From NCBI RefSeq assembly GCF_002221505.1, contig NZ_CP011036.1, positions 248,001 to 312,000 on the forward strand: 64,000 nt of DNA. The letters are read 5' to 3'. The position numbers were made by a program, and so were the translations under genes. The notes under the pieces are model-generated. The model made no database searches. It was not told where the DNA came from and worked only from the letters and a program-made list of their open reading frames with translations. Origin of the DNA: Pseudoalteromonas nigrifaciens (GTDB lineage Bacteria > Pseudomonadota > Gammaproteobacteria > Enterobacterales > Alteromonadaceae). Shown here piece by piece: positions 56,067 to 64,000 of the stretch (the first letter of the stretch is position 1; every line of letters starts with the position of its first letter).

Positions 56067-57236
56067 ATGGCCTGGAATGAACCGGGTAATAATGGCAATG
56101 ATAAAGATCCGTGGAATAACAAAGGCGGACGAGATCAAGGCCCACCTGATTTAGACGAGGTGCTGCGTAAATTCAGTAACAAGTTTAGTGGCTTATTTGG
56201 CGGCAAAAAACCGGGCAATGGTAGCGGCGGTGGACTTGGTGGAGCCGGTATTTCATTTATACTTATAATTGCTGTAATTGTATGGGCACTCAGTGGTATT
56301 TATACCGTGAAAGAAGCTGAGCGTGGTGTGGTTCTTCAATTTGGTAAGTATGATCGTATTGCTGATCCTGGTCTGCGTTGGAAAATGACCTTTATTGAAA
56401 CCATAATACCAGTAGATATTGAAGCTGTTCGTTCATTATCAACGTCTGGTTTTATGTTAACTGAAGACGAAAACGTAGTAAGCGTTGAGTTCCAAGTTCA
56501 ATATCGTGTTATTGACCCATACTTGTATAAATTTAGTGTAACTAATGCTGATAGTAGCTTAGAAGAAGCACTAGAAAGTGCACTACGTTATGTAGTTGGC
56601 CATGCAAAAATGGACCAAGTACTGACAAACGGCCGTGAGGTTGTGCGCCAAAATACATGGGATGAGCTGAACAAGGTTATTGAACCTTATAACTTAGGTT
56701 TAATTGTGACTGACGTGAACTTTAAAGATTCTCGTCCACCGGCTGAAGTTAAAGATGCGTTTGATGATGCAATTGCTGCACAAGAAGATGAAGAGCGCTT
56801 TATCCGTGAAGCTGAAGCATATGCGCGTGAAATTGAACCTCGTGCTCGTGGTCAAGTTACACGTATGACTCAAGAAGCCGAAGGTTATCAAGAGCGTATT
56901 ACACTTGAGGCACAAGGTGAAGTTGCTCGTTTTGAAAAGCTATTACCAGAATATCAAGCGGCTAAAACAGTAACTCGTGAACGTTTATACATTGATGCAA
57001 TGCAAGAAGTATTAGGCAATAGCTCTAAAGTACTTGTTGATGTAAAAGGTGGCAACAACATGATGTACTTACCACTTGATAAAATTATGGAAAAGCAAGG
57101 CACAGCAACCCGTGTTGCACTTCCTAGCTCAAGTGATATTCAAGATTTACGTAACAAAGTAAATACGTCACGCAATAGCTCTGTTAATAGTGGTAGTGAC
57201 CGCTTTAACAACGATCGTTTTAATGATGGGAGATAA
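56067..57236 (+). CDS. hflK: FtsH modulator HflK
   Basis: HflK and HflC form a large inner-membrane SPFH complex that encloses and modulates the FtsH protease. The 389-residue protein has a Gly/Asp-rich cytoplasmic N-terminus (WNEPGNNGNDKDPW), one membrane helix at about residues 66-85 and a periplasmic SPFH domain. The C-terminal tail is Asn/Ser-rich. It lies five bases ahead of hflC. Confidence 0.96.
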   Translation: MAWNEPGNNGNDKDPWNNKGGRDQGPPDLDEVLRKFSNKFSGLFGGKKPGNGSGGGLGGAGISFILIIAVIVWALSGIYTVKEAERGVVLQFGKYDRIADPGLRWKMTFIETIIPVDIEAVRSLSTSGFMLTEDENVVSVEFQVQYRVIDPYLYKFSVTNADSSLEEALESALRYVVGHAKMDQVLTNGREVVRQNTWDELNKVIEPYNLGLIVTDVNFKDSRPPAEVKDAFDDAIAAQEDEERFIREAEAYAREIEPRARGQVTRMTQEAEGYQERITLEAQGEVARFEKLLPEYQAAKTVTRERLYIDAMQEVLGNSSKVLVDVKGGNNMMYLPLDKIMEKQGTATRVALPSSSDIQDLRNKVNTSRNSSVNSGSDRFNNDRFNDGR

Positions 57237-57241
57237 CAATA

Positions 57242-58120
57242 ATGAAAAACTTTAGTTTAGTCATACTATTAGCTGCCATTGTAATGTCTTTCTCGTCAGT
57301 TTTTGTTGTACCTGAAGGGCAAAAAGCAATTGTTTTGTTATTCAGTAAAGTACAAAAAGACAGTGATGATCAAGCCATAGTGTACAGCCCAGGCTTACAA
57401 TTTAAAGTACCATTTTTTAGCCAAGTACGTCGTATTGATGCACGTATTCAAACGCTTGATGGTACACCAGACCGCTTTGTAACGAGCGAGAAAAAAGACT
57501 TAATTGTTGACTCGTTTGTAAAATGGCGTGTTAACGACTTTAGTGCTTTTTACTTGCGTGCTCGTGGCGATAAGCAATATGCTGAAACGCTGCTAGAACA
57601 AAAAGTAAATAACGGTCTACGTACTAACTTTGGTACGCGTACTATTCGTGAAATAGTGTCGGGTGAGCGTAGCGAGTTAATGGAAGAGGCGTTAGTACAA
57701 GCTTCTGAAAGTGCCCGCGAGCTAGGTATTGAAGTACTTGACGTGCGTGTTAAGCAAATAAACTTACCACAAGAAGTCAGCAGCTCGATTTATCAACGTA
57801 TGCGTGCTGAGCGTACTGCGGTTGCTAAAGAGCATCGTTCAGAGGGTCAAGAAAAAGCCGAAACAATTCGTGCTGGCGTTGATCGTCGTGTAACGGTAAT
57901 GCTTGCCGATGCTGAGCGTAATTCACGTACAGTACGTGGTCAAGGTGATGCAGATGCAGCAGCTATTTATGCTAATGCGTACAATAAAGATCCTGAGTTT
58001 TTTAGTTTTGTTCGTTCGTTAGAGGCGTATAAACAAACCTTTAAAAACAAGCAAGACGTAATGGTTCTTTCACCAGATAGCGACTTCTTTAAATATATGA
58101 AAGGTGCTACTGCACAATAA
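57242..58120 (+). CDS. hflC: FtsH modulator HflC
   Basis: HflC pairs with HflK. The 292-residue product has an N-terminal membrane anchor (FSLVILLAAIVMSFSSVFVV), the SPFH domain and the conserved RMRAERTAVAKEHRSEG near residue 187. The typical SFVRSLEAYKQTF motif is near the end. It closes the amiB-to-hflC cluster and is followed by a terminator. Confidence 0.97.
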   Translation: MKNFSLVILLAAIVMSFSSVFVVPEGQKAIVLLFSKVQKDSDDQAIVYSPGLQFKVPFFSQVRRIDARIQTLDGTPDRFVTSEKKDLIVDSFVKWRVNDFSAFYLRARGDKQYAETLLEQKVNNGLRTNFGTRTIREIVSGERSELMEEALVQASESARELGIEVLDVRVKQINLPQEVSSSIYQRMRAERTAVAKEHRSEGQEKAETIRAGVDRRVTVMLADAERNSRTVRGQGDADAAAIYANAYNKDPEFFSFVRSLEAYKQTFKNKQDVMVLSPDSDFFKYMKGATAQ

Positions 58121-58144
58121 AGCTAACCAATATATTTAAATCTT

Positions 58145-58173
58145 AAAAGCCTCGCGTTAGTGGGGCTTTTTAT
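58145..58173 (+). terminator. Intrinsic terminator after hflC
   Basis: AAAAGCCTC (58145-58153) pairs with GGGGCTTTT (58162-58170) around an 8-base loop, with one G-U pair and a short T tail. Confidence 0.85.
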
Positions 58174-58298
58174 TGAAACAGATTTAATGCATTAAACCAC
58201 TGTTATCTATGTGGTTATTAGTTAATATTTATACATATAAATATACGAGCGGAAAATATAAGCTAAACGGGGTGAACTTTGGCTTTGTTTTCTGGTAA

Positions 58299-59645
<1,347 letters not shown>

Positions 59646-59660
59646 TATCAACTAGACTTG

Positions 59661-59688
59661 AAAAAAGCTGCTTAATGCAGCTTTTTTT
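59661..59688 (+). terminator. Intrinsic terminator after purA
   Basis: AAAAAAGCTGC and GCAGCTTTTTT around loop TTAAT form an 11-bp stem with a T-run, 15 bases beyond the purA stop. Confidence 0.93.
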
Positions 59689-59724
59689 ATGTCTAAAAAT
59701 AACAATAGAGTATAATAAATAACC

Positions 59725-59847
59725 TGAGATCCGGATAATAAACTTATCTCAAGCAGCTATTTTCAGCGCTAACTGCGTTGAATTTACTTGCAATAGGCCA
59801 GCTATTGACGCATAAATTCGCCTTGTTTTCACTGAAAACCTCTGGCT
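59725..59847. repeat. Imperfect palindromic repeat, MITE- or REP-like
   Basis: The core arms at 59752-59785 and 59814-59847 are imperfect inverted repeats sharing blocks such as TTTTCAG and GAATTT. The centre holds CAATAG...CTATTG. Just before it, TGAGAT (59725-59730) and ATCTCA (59746-59751) form another small inverted pair. The layered symmetry resembles dispersed intergenic hairpin repeats. Whether other copies exist cannot be checked here. The gap 59689-59979 otherwise contains only the motX promoter area. Confidence 0.6.
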
Positions 59848-59927
59848 AGAGAAAATAAAATTAAATATAACTATGATTCAATACGTTAGTAAACCTCTTA
59901 ACTAGAGTTCAGGTTAAATATTAATTT

Positions 59928-59943
59928 TGGAACGATCTTTGTA
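59928..59943 (+). promoter_or_regulatory. Weak sigma-54-like site upstream of motX
   Basis: TGGAACG, four bases, TTGTA resembles the sigma-54 consensus TGGCACG-N4-TTGC. It lacks the -12 C, which is usually critical. Polar flagellar genes in marine bacteria often use sigma-54 or sigma-28, so it is noted with low confidence. Confidence 0.3.
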
Positions 59944-59970
59944 TAGTATTTAATAGGTTTATTTTTATAA

Positions 59971-60618
59971 GTGATAAAGATGCAGTTACTTTTTAGTCAT
60001 TCAGTTTTGTTATTACCATTAATGACACTCTCTTTATTGATGAGCAGCAATAGCTTAGCAGAAGAAACGGCAGCAGCAGTGCCACTGTATACTGAGACTG
60101 AGTTAATTTCGCTAATTAATAAAAACACCCATTTAGCCCGGGTTAAGGCAGATGATTGCCAGTTAGTACAAGATATAGAAGCGCGAGCCAATAAAATGGC
60201 ATTACCATCGTATCAGTTTTTATATGGCGATATGCTAGCCTATAACGTATGTGTTGATCGCGATGTAGAGTTAGGTGTGTACTATATGCAAAAAGCGGCT
60301 GAGCAGGGCTTAGCAGCGGCTTTAGAGCAGTTAGGGCGTTACTACGACATTGGGCGTTTGGTACAACAAGATAAAGCAATGGCAATCACTTATTTGCGTG
60401 AAGCGTCATCGCAGGGAAATTTAAAAGCGCAGTTTCGCTTAGTTAAGTTATTTAACCAAGGCTACGGCAGTCCACGCGACTTTGAAGATATGTATCGTTG
60501 GTTATTTTATGCCAAGGTTGCAGATGCCAATACACATAAAAAAATTGAGCGCTTATTAGCTCAGTTAGCCGAAAAAATGCCAGCCAGCGTTGTGGCTCGT
60601 GCTCGCCTACCTATGTAA
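59971..60618 (+). CDS. motX: Sodium-driven flagellar motor protein MotX
   Basis: MotX is a periplasmic T-ring protein required for the Na+-driven polar flagellar motor of Vibrio and relatives, working with MotY and PomAB. The product has a signal peptide ending near SNSLA. The MotX signatures VKADDCQLVQDI, FLYGDMLAYNVCV and the Sel1-like helices LEQLGRYYDIG and YGSPRDFEDMYRWL are all present. It has 215 residues from the GTG at 59971, or 212 from the ATG at 59980. It lies 325 bases after purA, alone, ahead of a shared terminator. Confidence 0.9.
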   Translation: MIKMQLLFSHSVLLLPLMTLSLLMSSNSLAEETAAAVPLYTETELISLINKNTHLARVKADDCQLVQDIEARANKMALPSYQFLYGDMLAYNVCVDRDVELGVYYMQKAAEQGLAAALEQLGRYYDIGRLVQQDKAMAITYLREASSQGNLKAQFRLVKLFNQGYGSPRDFEDMYRWLFYAKVADANTHKKIERLLAQLAEKMPASVVARARLPM

Positions 60619-60644
60619 GCATATTGATATACCAAAAATACACT

Positions 60645-60678
60645 AAAAAGGCCTAACTCTTGCGAGTTAGGCCTTTTT
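60645..60678. terminator. Bidirectional terminator between motX and nhaP
   Basis: AAAAAGGCCTAACTC (60645-60659), loop TTGC and the exact complement (60664-60678) form a 15-bp stem usable by both convergent genes. Confidence 0.95.
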
Positions 60679-60698
60679 ATTAAAAACTAATAAAAGTG

Positions 60699-62546
60699 TT
60701 AACTTTCTTCTTTAGCTTTTGCTTGTGAATCTTTTAGTAGTGATATTTTAGCCGGTTGCAAAGCAACAATGCGCTCACCTTCTTGCGGTGGTTTTTCCAT
60801 ATCACTGGTAAAGGGTCTAAGTTTAACTGGCGCATCGTCATCGCCATCTTTATCCCCTTTGAGAATAAACAGTGGAATTGCTTCTGGGTTCATTTCTTGA
60901 TATTGCTCCCAGCTAAACTCATCAGAAATACGGGTAGCACTTACTTTACCGCCTTTCGCTATCACACTGCTTAAGCGTGCATAAGAGCCATTTTCACCAA
61001 ATAAAATTTGGCGCGATAAGAAAGTAGCACTGTCTTTATTCGCTTTAGCATGCGATGAAGATGAACGTAGTGAAAACACATTTTTATCATTAAGTAAGTG
61101 AGAAAAATACTGTACACCTAGCGCATTGTGATGGCGATTTGGTGACAGTGCCAACACACTACGAATAGTGGTTAAAGGCAAGTAACGCTCAGCATGTTCA
61201 GATTGTGGATTACCGTAGTAGCAAGGCAAGCCATCCATACGGGCCATTTTACAGTTTTCCCATGCAGGGTCAGATAAATGCACAGGAATATTTTGATCTT
61301 TTAAGCCACGCGCAATAGCACGCGATACATGGTTTGCACCAATAATTAAAATGGTACTTGGTGATGGTTGACGTACACCAAGCAGTTTAGCTAAAGGGAT
61401 GGCAGTTAGGCTTTGCAGCACCACGGTAATAATAATAACGGTAAATATGAGCGGTACCATTTTTTCTGCATCAGCAACACCAGCTTCCATCATGCTCAGC
61501 GCAAATACAGAACCAACAGCTGCGGCAACAATACCGCGTGGCGCAATCCAAGCGAGTACTAAGCGTGACTTCATTGGTAGGTCAGTACCAAAAGTCGATA
61601 TTGCAATACACACAGGGCGAGCTATAAATAGCACGATAGCTAAAAATATAAAAACGTCACTATCTAGCATCATTAAATCAGAGAGTTCTAACCTTGCTGC
61701 AAGTAAAATAAACAGTGTTGAGATTAAAATCATCGATAGATCTTCTTTAAACTCAAGCACCGAATCAATTTCTAAATCATCTTGGTTTGCAAGCCAAATA
61801 CCAAATACAGTCACCGCTAATAAACCTGATTCATGGCTTAAGTGATTAGACACTGAAAAACTTATAAGCACTAGGGCTAAAATGCCAAACTTATGCAACT
61901 CAAATGGTAGCCACTCTCGGCGCATAAGTTGTGTAGTAAGCCAACCTGCAACAACACCAATTGTTAAGCCTACACCTAAGGTTTTAACTAGCGCAATAAT
62001 GGTATGGCTAAATATTTGACCTTCGCCAACCAACATCACGGCTTCGAAAACTAATACGGCAAAAAGAGCACCAATAGGGTCTATAACAATGCCTTCCCAG
62101 CGTAGTATTCGGTCGATGTCTTGAGTTGGTCGCATAGAGTTTAGCAAAGGGGCAATAACAGTAGGACCCGTTACAACAAGTACAGCGCCGAGCACAGCAG
62201 CTACCCGCCAGTTAAGCTCTAATAGCCAATAGGCACTAAAGCTAATAATTATACACGTAGTGAGCATACCAATAGAGCACAGGTTTCTGACTACTTTACT
62301 GATGCCTTTTAATTCTCTGAAGTGCAGGGTGAGAGAGCCTTCAAATAAAATAATAGCAACGCTGAGTGACACAACAGGAAAGAGTAAATCGCCTAAAAGC
62401 GCGTCAGGATCTAGTACGCCAGTAAATGGCCCTAATAATAGTCCTGTAAGCAATAAAAACAGAATAGCAGGGACTCTAAACGCCCATGCGACCCACTGGG
62501 CAAGCACGGAGCAAAGTGCGATACCGGCTATATAAATTGCTGACAT
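60699..62546 (-). CDS. nhaP: CPA1 family Na+/H+ antiporter with TrkA-N-like domain
   Basis: This 615-residue inner-membrane protein has about twelve hydrophobic segments in residues 1-390. It then has a cytoplasmic Rossmann-type domain (STILIIGANHVSRAIARG near residue 402) of the TrkA-N/RCK type. The CPA1 core includes VTGPTVIAPLL near residue 123 and an ion-site Asp pattern (GIVIDPIGALFAV near 150). It probably expels sodium in exchange for protons. The symbol is by family; the exact subtype is not certain. The C-terminal tail is charged. Confidence 0.85.
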   Translation of the reverse strand: MSAIYIAGIALCSVLAQWVAWAFRVPAILFLLLTGLLLGPFTGVLDPDALLGDLLFPVVSLSVAIILFEGSLTLHFRELKGISKVVRNLCSIGMLTTCIIISFSAYWLLELNWRVAAVLGAVLVVTGPTVIAPLLNSMRPTQDIDRILRWEGIVIDPIGALFAVLVFEAVMLVGEGQIFSHTIIALVKTLGVGLTIGVVAGWLTTQLMRREWLPFELHKFGILALVLISFSVSNHLSHESGLLAVTVFGIWLANQDDLEIDSVLEFKEDLSMILISTLFILLAARLELSDLMMLDSDVFIFLAIVLFIARPVCIAISTFGTDLPMKSRLVLAWIAPRGIVAAAVGSVFALSMMEAGVADAEKMVPLIFTVIIITVVLQSLTAIPLAKLLGVRQPSPSTILIIGANHVSRAIARGLKDQNIPVHLSDPAWENCKMARMDGLPCYYGNPQSEHAERYLPLTTIRSVLALSPNRHHNALGVQYFSHLLNDKNVFSLRSSSSHAKANKDSATFLSRQILFGENGSYARLSSVIAKGGKVSATRISDEFSWEQYQEMNPEAIPLFILKGDKDGDDDAPVKLRPFTSDMEKPPQEGERIVALQPAKISLLKDSQAKAKEES

Positions 62547-62911
62547 AGAATAAGAATTCCTTGTGAATATGATAGATAAAAGTATAACTTATGTTAATTA
62601 TAATACAGGGGTATACACGGATAAGTTAAATTTTGCTAATAGAATTTTAGCTGTTTATCAGATATTACGGGTTTTAAAGTCTGTTATTTTATCAGTAATT
62701 TTAATAAATACCCTACAAAAAGGATTTAACTTTTTGATAATTAATATAAAAACAGTTCGAAAAACAAGCTGCATTTTACTTAGTTTGAATTTTAACCTTG
62801 ATTTTACCTGCAGTTTTAGCGTATTATGCTTCGTGTTCAAACAATTAGTTGTCTAATTAAGTGGTTATTTTAAAATAATAACTTATTAATATTAGAGTCA
62901 CATTAAAGCGG
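62547..62911. other. AT-rich non-coding region between nhaP and the proB leader
   Basis: About 365 very AT-rich bases. ORFs on both strands here are of low complexity, lack good ribosome binding sites and look accidental. It should contain the nhaP promoter on the minus strand. Confidence 0.6.
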
Positions 62912-63130
62912 TATAATACTGTTTTGTAGTGATTTAAGGGTTTGAGCAGTATAAATATCATTTACCGAACTCTTTGGTATGATTTTGCTAAACAAGTTTA
63001 TTTAACTATTTAAATAAATAAAGGTTTGAGTTGAATTATTACCTTTCAATATTTAGCCCCCATCGTGGCGGTTAAATCTCGGTCCTTAAGTCATCACCCT
63101 ATCTGTTGGTGTATCTGACTTAAGAGGCTC
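62912..63130 (+). promoter_or_regulatory. Putative structured leader upstream of proB, with -10 box
   Basis: A perfect TATAAT (62912-62917) has only a poor -35 match. Downstream are two stable hairpins. The first is ATTTAGCC/GGTTAAAT (63051-63077). The second is CTTAAGTCA/TGACTTAAG with inner CACC/GGTG (63085-63124). The 3' arm of the second overlaps a Shine-Dalgarno sequence (AAGAGG, 63122-63127), so folding could limit translation of the small ORF beyond it. I do not recognise a known riboswitch class. Confidence 0.45.
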
Positions 63131-63135
63131 TATGT

Positions 63136-63255
63136 ATGTTGTTAATAAAAAAGCCACACACAGCTTTTACAGCGATACATAAACAACACTTTTTAAATTT
63201 TTTGTTAGTACTATTCAACACCGTTGAGTTGTTGCTATTTAGTACTTGCGCTTAA
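63136..63255 (+). CDS. Possible 39-residue small ORF in the proB leader
   Basis: An ATG at 63136 with AAGAGG eight bases upstream opens a 39-codon frame. It starts MLLIKKPHTAF, ends in a hydrophobic stretch (FLNFLLVLF...VELLLFSTCA) and stops at 63255. An overlapping 16-codon frame begins at 63132. The peptide is not proline-rich, so classical proline attenuation is not supported. A nested hairpin (63207-63246) lies within the frame. It may be a leader peptide, a small membrane protein or an accident. Confidence 0.35.
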   Translation: MLLIKKPHTAFTAIHKQHFLNFLLVLFNTVELLLFSTCA

Positions 63256-63409
63256 ATCTATAACAACAGTTTTAGATAGAGTCGCTTTGCGTGTGTAAAA
63301 AAGTGTTTTTAAATGATAAACCAAATTCGAAGCTATGTTTTAAACCTAGCTAACTAGTTTTAGCTCATCACATTGTATGAGCGCAAATAAAATGGAAAGT
63401 TGAACATTT

Positions 63410-64000
63410 ATGAATAAGTTAAATTGGCGACGTATAGTACTTAAAGTAGGTAGTGCTTTAATTGCACCGGATCAAGATGGCTGCCGTTCACGTTACATAT
63501 TAACCATTGCACAGTTTATTGTTCGCTGTCGTGCTCGTGGTATTGAAGTTATTTTAGTTTCGTCAGGCTCAGTTGCTGCGGGGGCACATTTGTTCCCATC
63601 AGATACAGCACGTTCAGTCGTGATGAAAAAAGCAATGGCTGCCGCAGGTCAAACAGAAATGATAGCAATGTGGGATAGGTTTTTTGACTTTCCATCAGCT
63701 CAATTATTATTAACCCACGGTGACTTACGTGATCATGAACGCTATCAAAGTATTCGCGAAACTGTATTTACTTTACTTGAGCACGGCGTGTTACCTATTA
63801 TTAATGAAAATGATGCAGTAACAACCGATGATCTAAAAGTAGGTGATAACGATAACTTATCTGCTATGGTTGCAGCAGCAGCTGATGCAGACGCATTGCT
63901 TATATTTTCAGATGTGGATGGGTTATATGATAAAAACCCTAACTTGCATGACGATGCTATTTTACTGCCTGAAATAAAATCAATTGATGACTCTATTTAT
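63410..64000 (+). CDS. proB: Glutamate 5-kinase, 5' part (3' end outside window)
   Basis: ProB phosphorylates glutamate in the first step of proline synthesis and is normally feedback-inhibited by proline. The frame starts at the ATG at 63410 (MNKLNWRRIVLKVGSALIAP) and stays open to the window end, 197 codons. Conserved kinase segments are visible: VSSGSVAAGAH near residue 53, INENDAV near residue 138, GDNDNLSAMVA near residue 154 and FSDVDGLYDKNP near residue 170. proA is expected downstream, outside the window. There is a long leader upstream. Confidence 0.95.
   Translation, partial: MNKLNWRRIVLKVGSALIAPDQDGCRSRYILTIAQFIVRCRARGIEVILVSSGSVAAGAHLFPSDTARSVVMKKAMAAAGQTEMIAMWDRFFDFPSAQLLLTHGDLRDHERYQSIRETVFTLLEHGVLPIINENDAVTTDDLKVGDNDNLSAMVAAAADADALLIFSDVDGLYDKNPNLHDDAILLPEIKSIDDSIY

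Noticed and set aside
59721..59760. Resemblance to a TPP riboswitch 3' half (ACCTGA...GGATAA)
   Set aside because: The rest of the conserved TPP core is missing, the position after purA and before motX makes no sense for thiamine, and the bases belong to the palindromic repeat.
62563..62856. 97-codon plus-strand ORF between nhaP and proB
   Set aside because: AT-rich, low-complexity, no ribosome binding site, and overlapped by an equally poor ORF on the other strand. Probably accidental.

Overview
The window is ordinary gammaproteobacterial chromosome, most likely from Pseudoalteromonas or a close Alteromonadales relative. The basis is the 16S rRNA sequence, the moderately AT-rich coding style, a twelve-gene type II secretion operon, a Vibrio/Alteromonas-type MotX motor protein, and gene neighbourhoods shared with enteric bacteria (hslR-hslO-pckA, srkA-dsbA, groES-fxsA-cutA-dsbD, tsaE-amiB-mutL-miaA-hfq-hflX-hflKC-purA). 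The genus call is from memory of such sequences; no search was run.

Layout. Positions 1-10.5 kb hold transcription and translation genes: the 3' part of rpoB, rpoC, then the str operon rpsL-rpsG-fusA-tuf behind its own strong promoter. From 10.8 to 13.9 kb, reading leftward, are hslR, hslO (redox chaperone) and pckA (gluconeogenesis), with a striking twin-operator palindrome upstream of pckA. From 14.1 to 25.5 kb lies the full gspCDEFGHIJKLMN operon. From 25.5 to 34.6 kb come single genes: a UPF0149 protein, a small uncharacterised gene pair, ccoG, srkA with two tandem dsbA paralogues, trmA, a DUF5610-like gene, murI, and a membrane-anchored RRM protein. From 34.7 to 40.6 kb is a complete rrn operon (16S, tRNA-Ile, tRNA-Ala, 23S, 5S) with two promoters, boxA sites and processing stems. 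It is followed by a duplicated 5S-tail/terminator unit. From 41.4 to 46.9 kb are rnk, groEL-groES with a heat-shock promoter, fxsA, cutA and dsbD. From 47.2 to 59.6 kb are aroQ-accB-accC, then tsaE-amiB-mutL-miaA-hfq-hflX-hflK-hflC and purA. The last part holds motX, a CPA1 Na+/H+ antiporter with a TrkA-N-like domain, a structured non-coding region with a possible small ORF, and the start of proB.

Several modules work together: secretion (T2SS) with periplasmic disulfide formation (two DsbA, DsbD), envelope quality control (HflKC, AmiB), protein folding (GroESL, Hsp33) and a sodium-based lifestyle (MotX, NhaP). I see no phage, CRISPR array, insertion sequence, toxin-antitoxin or defence island. 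The more interesting signals are regulatory or small: a terminator/promoter overlap between rpoC and rpsL, paired operators upstream of pckA, a folded leader with a small ORF upstream of proB, a repeated 5S tail, an imperfect palindromic repeat upstream of motX, and a membrane-tethered RRM protein beside the rRNA operon.
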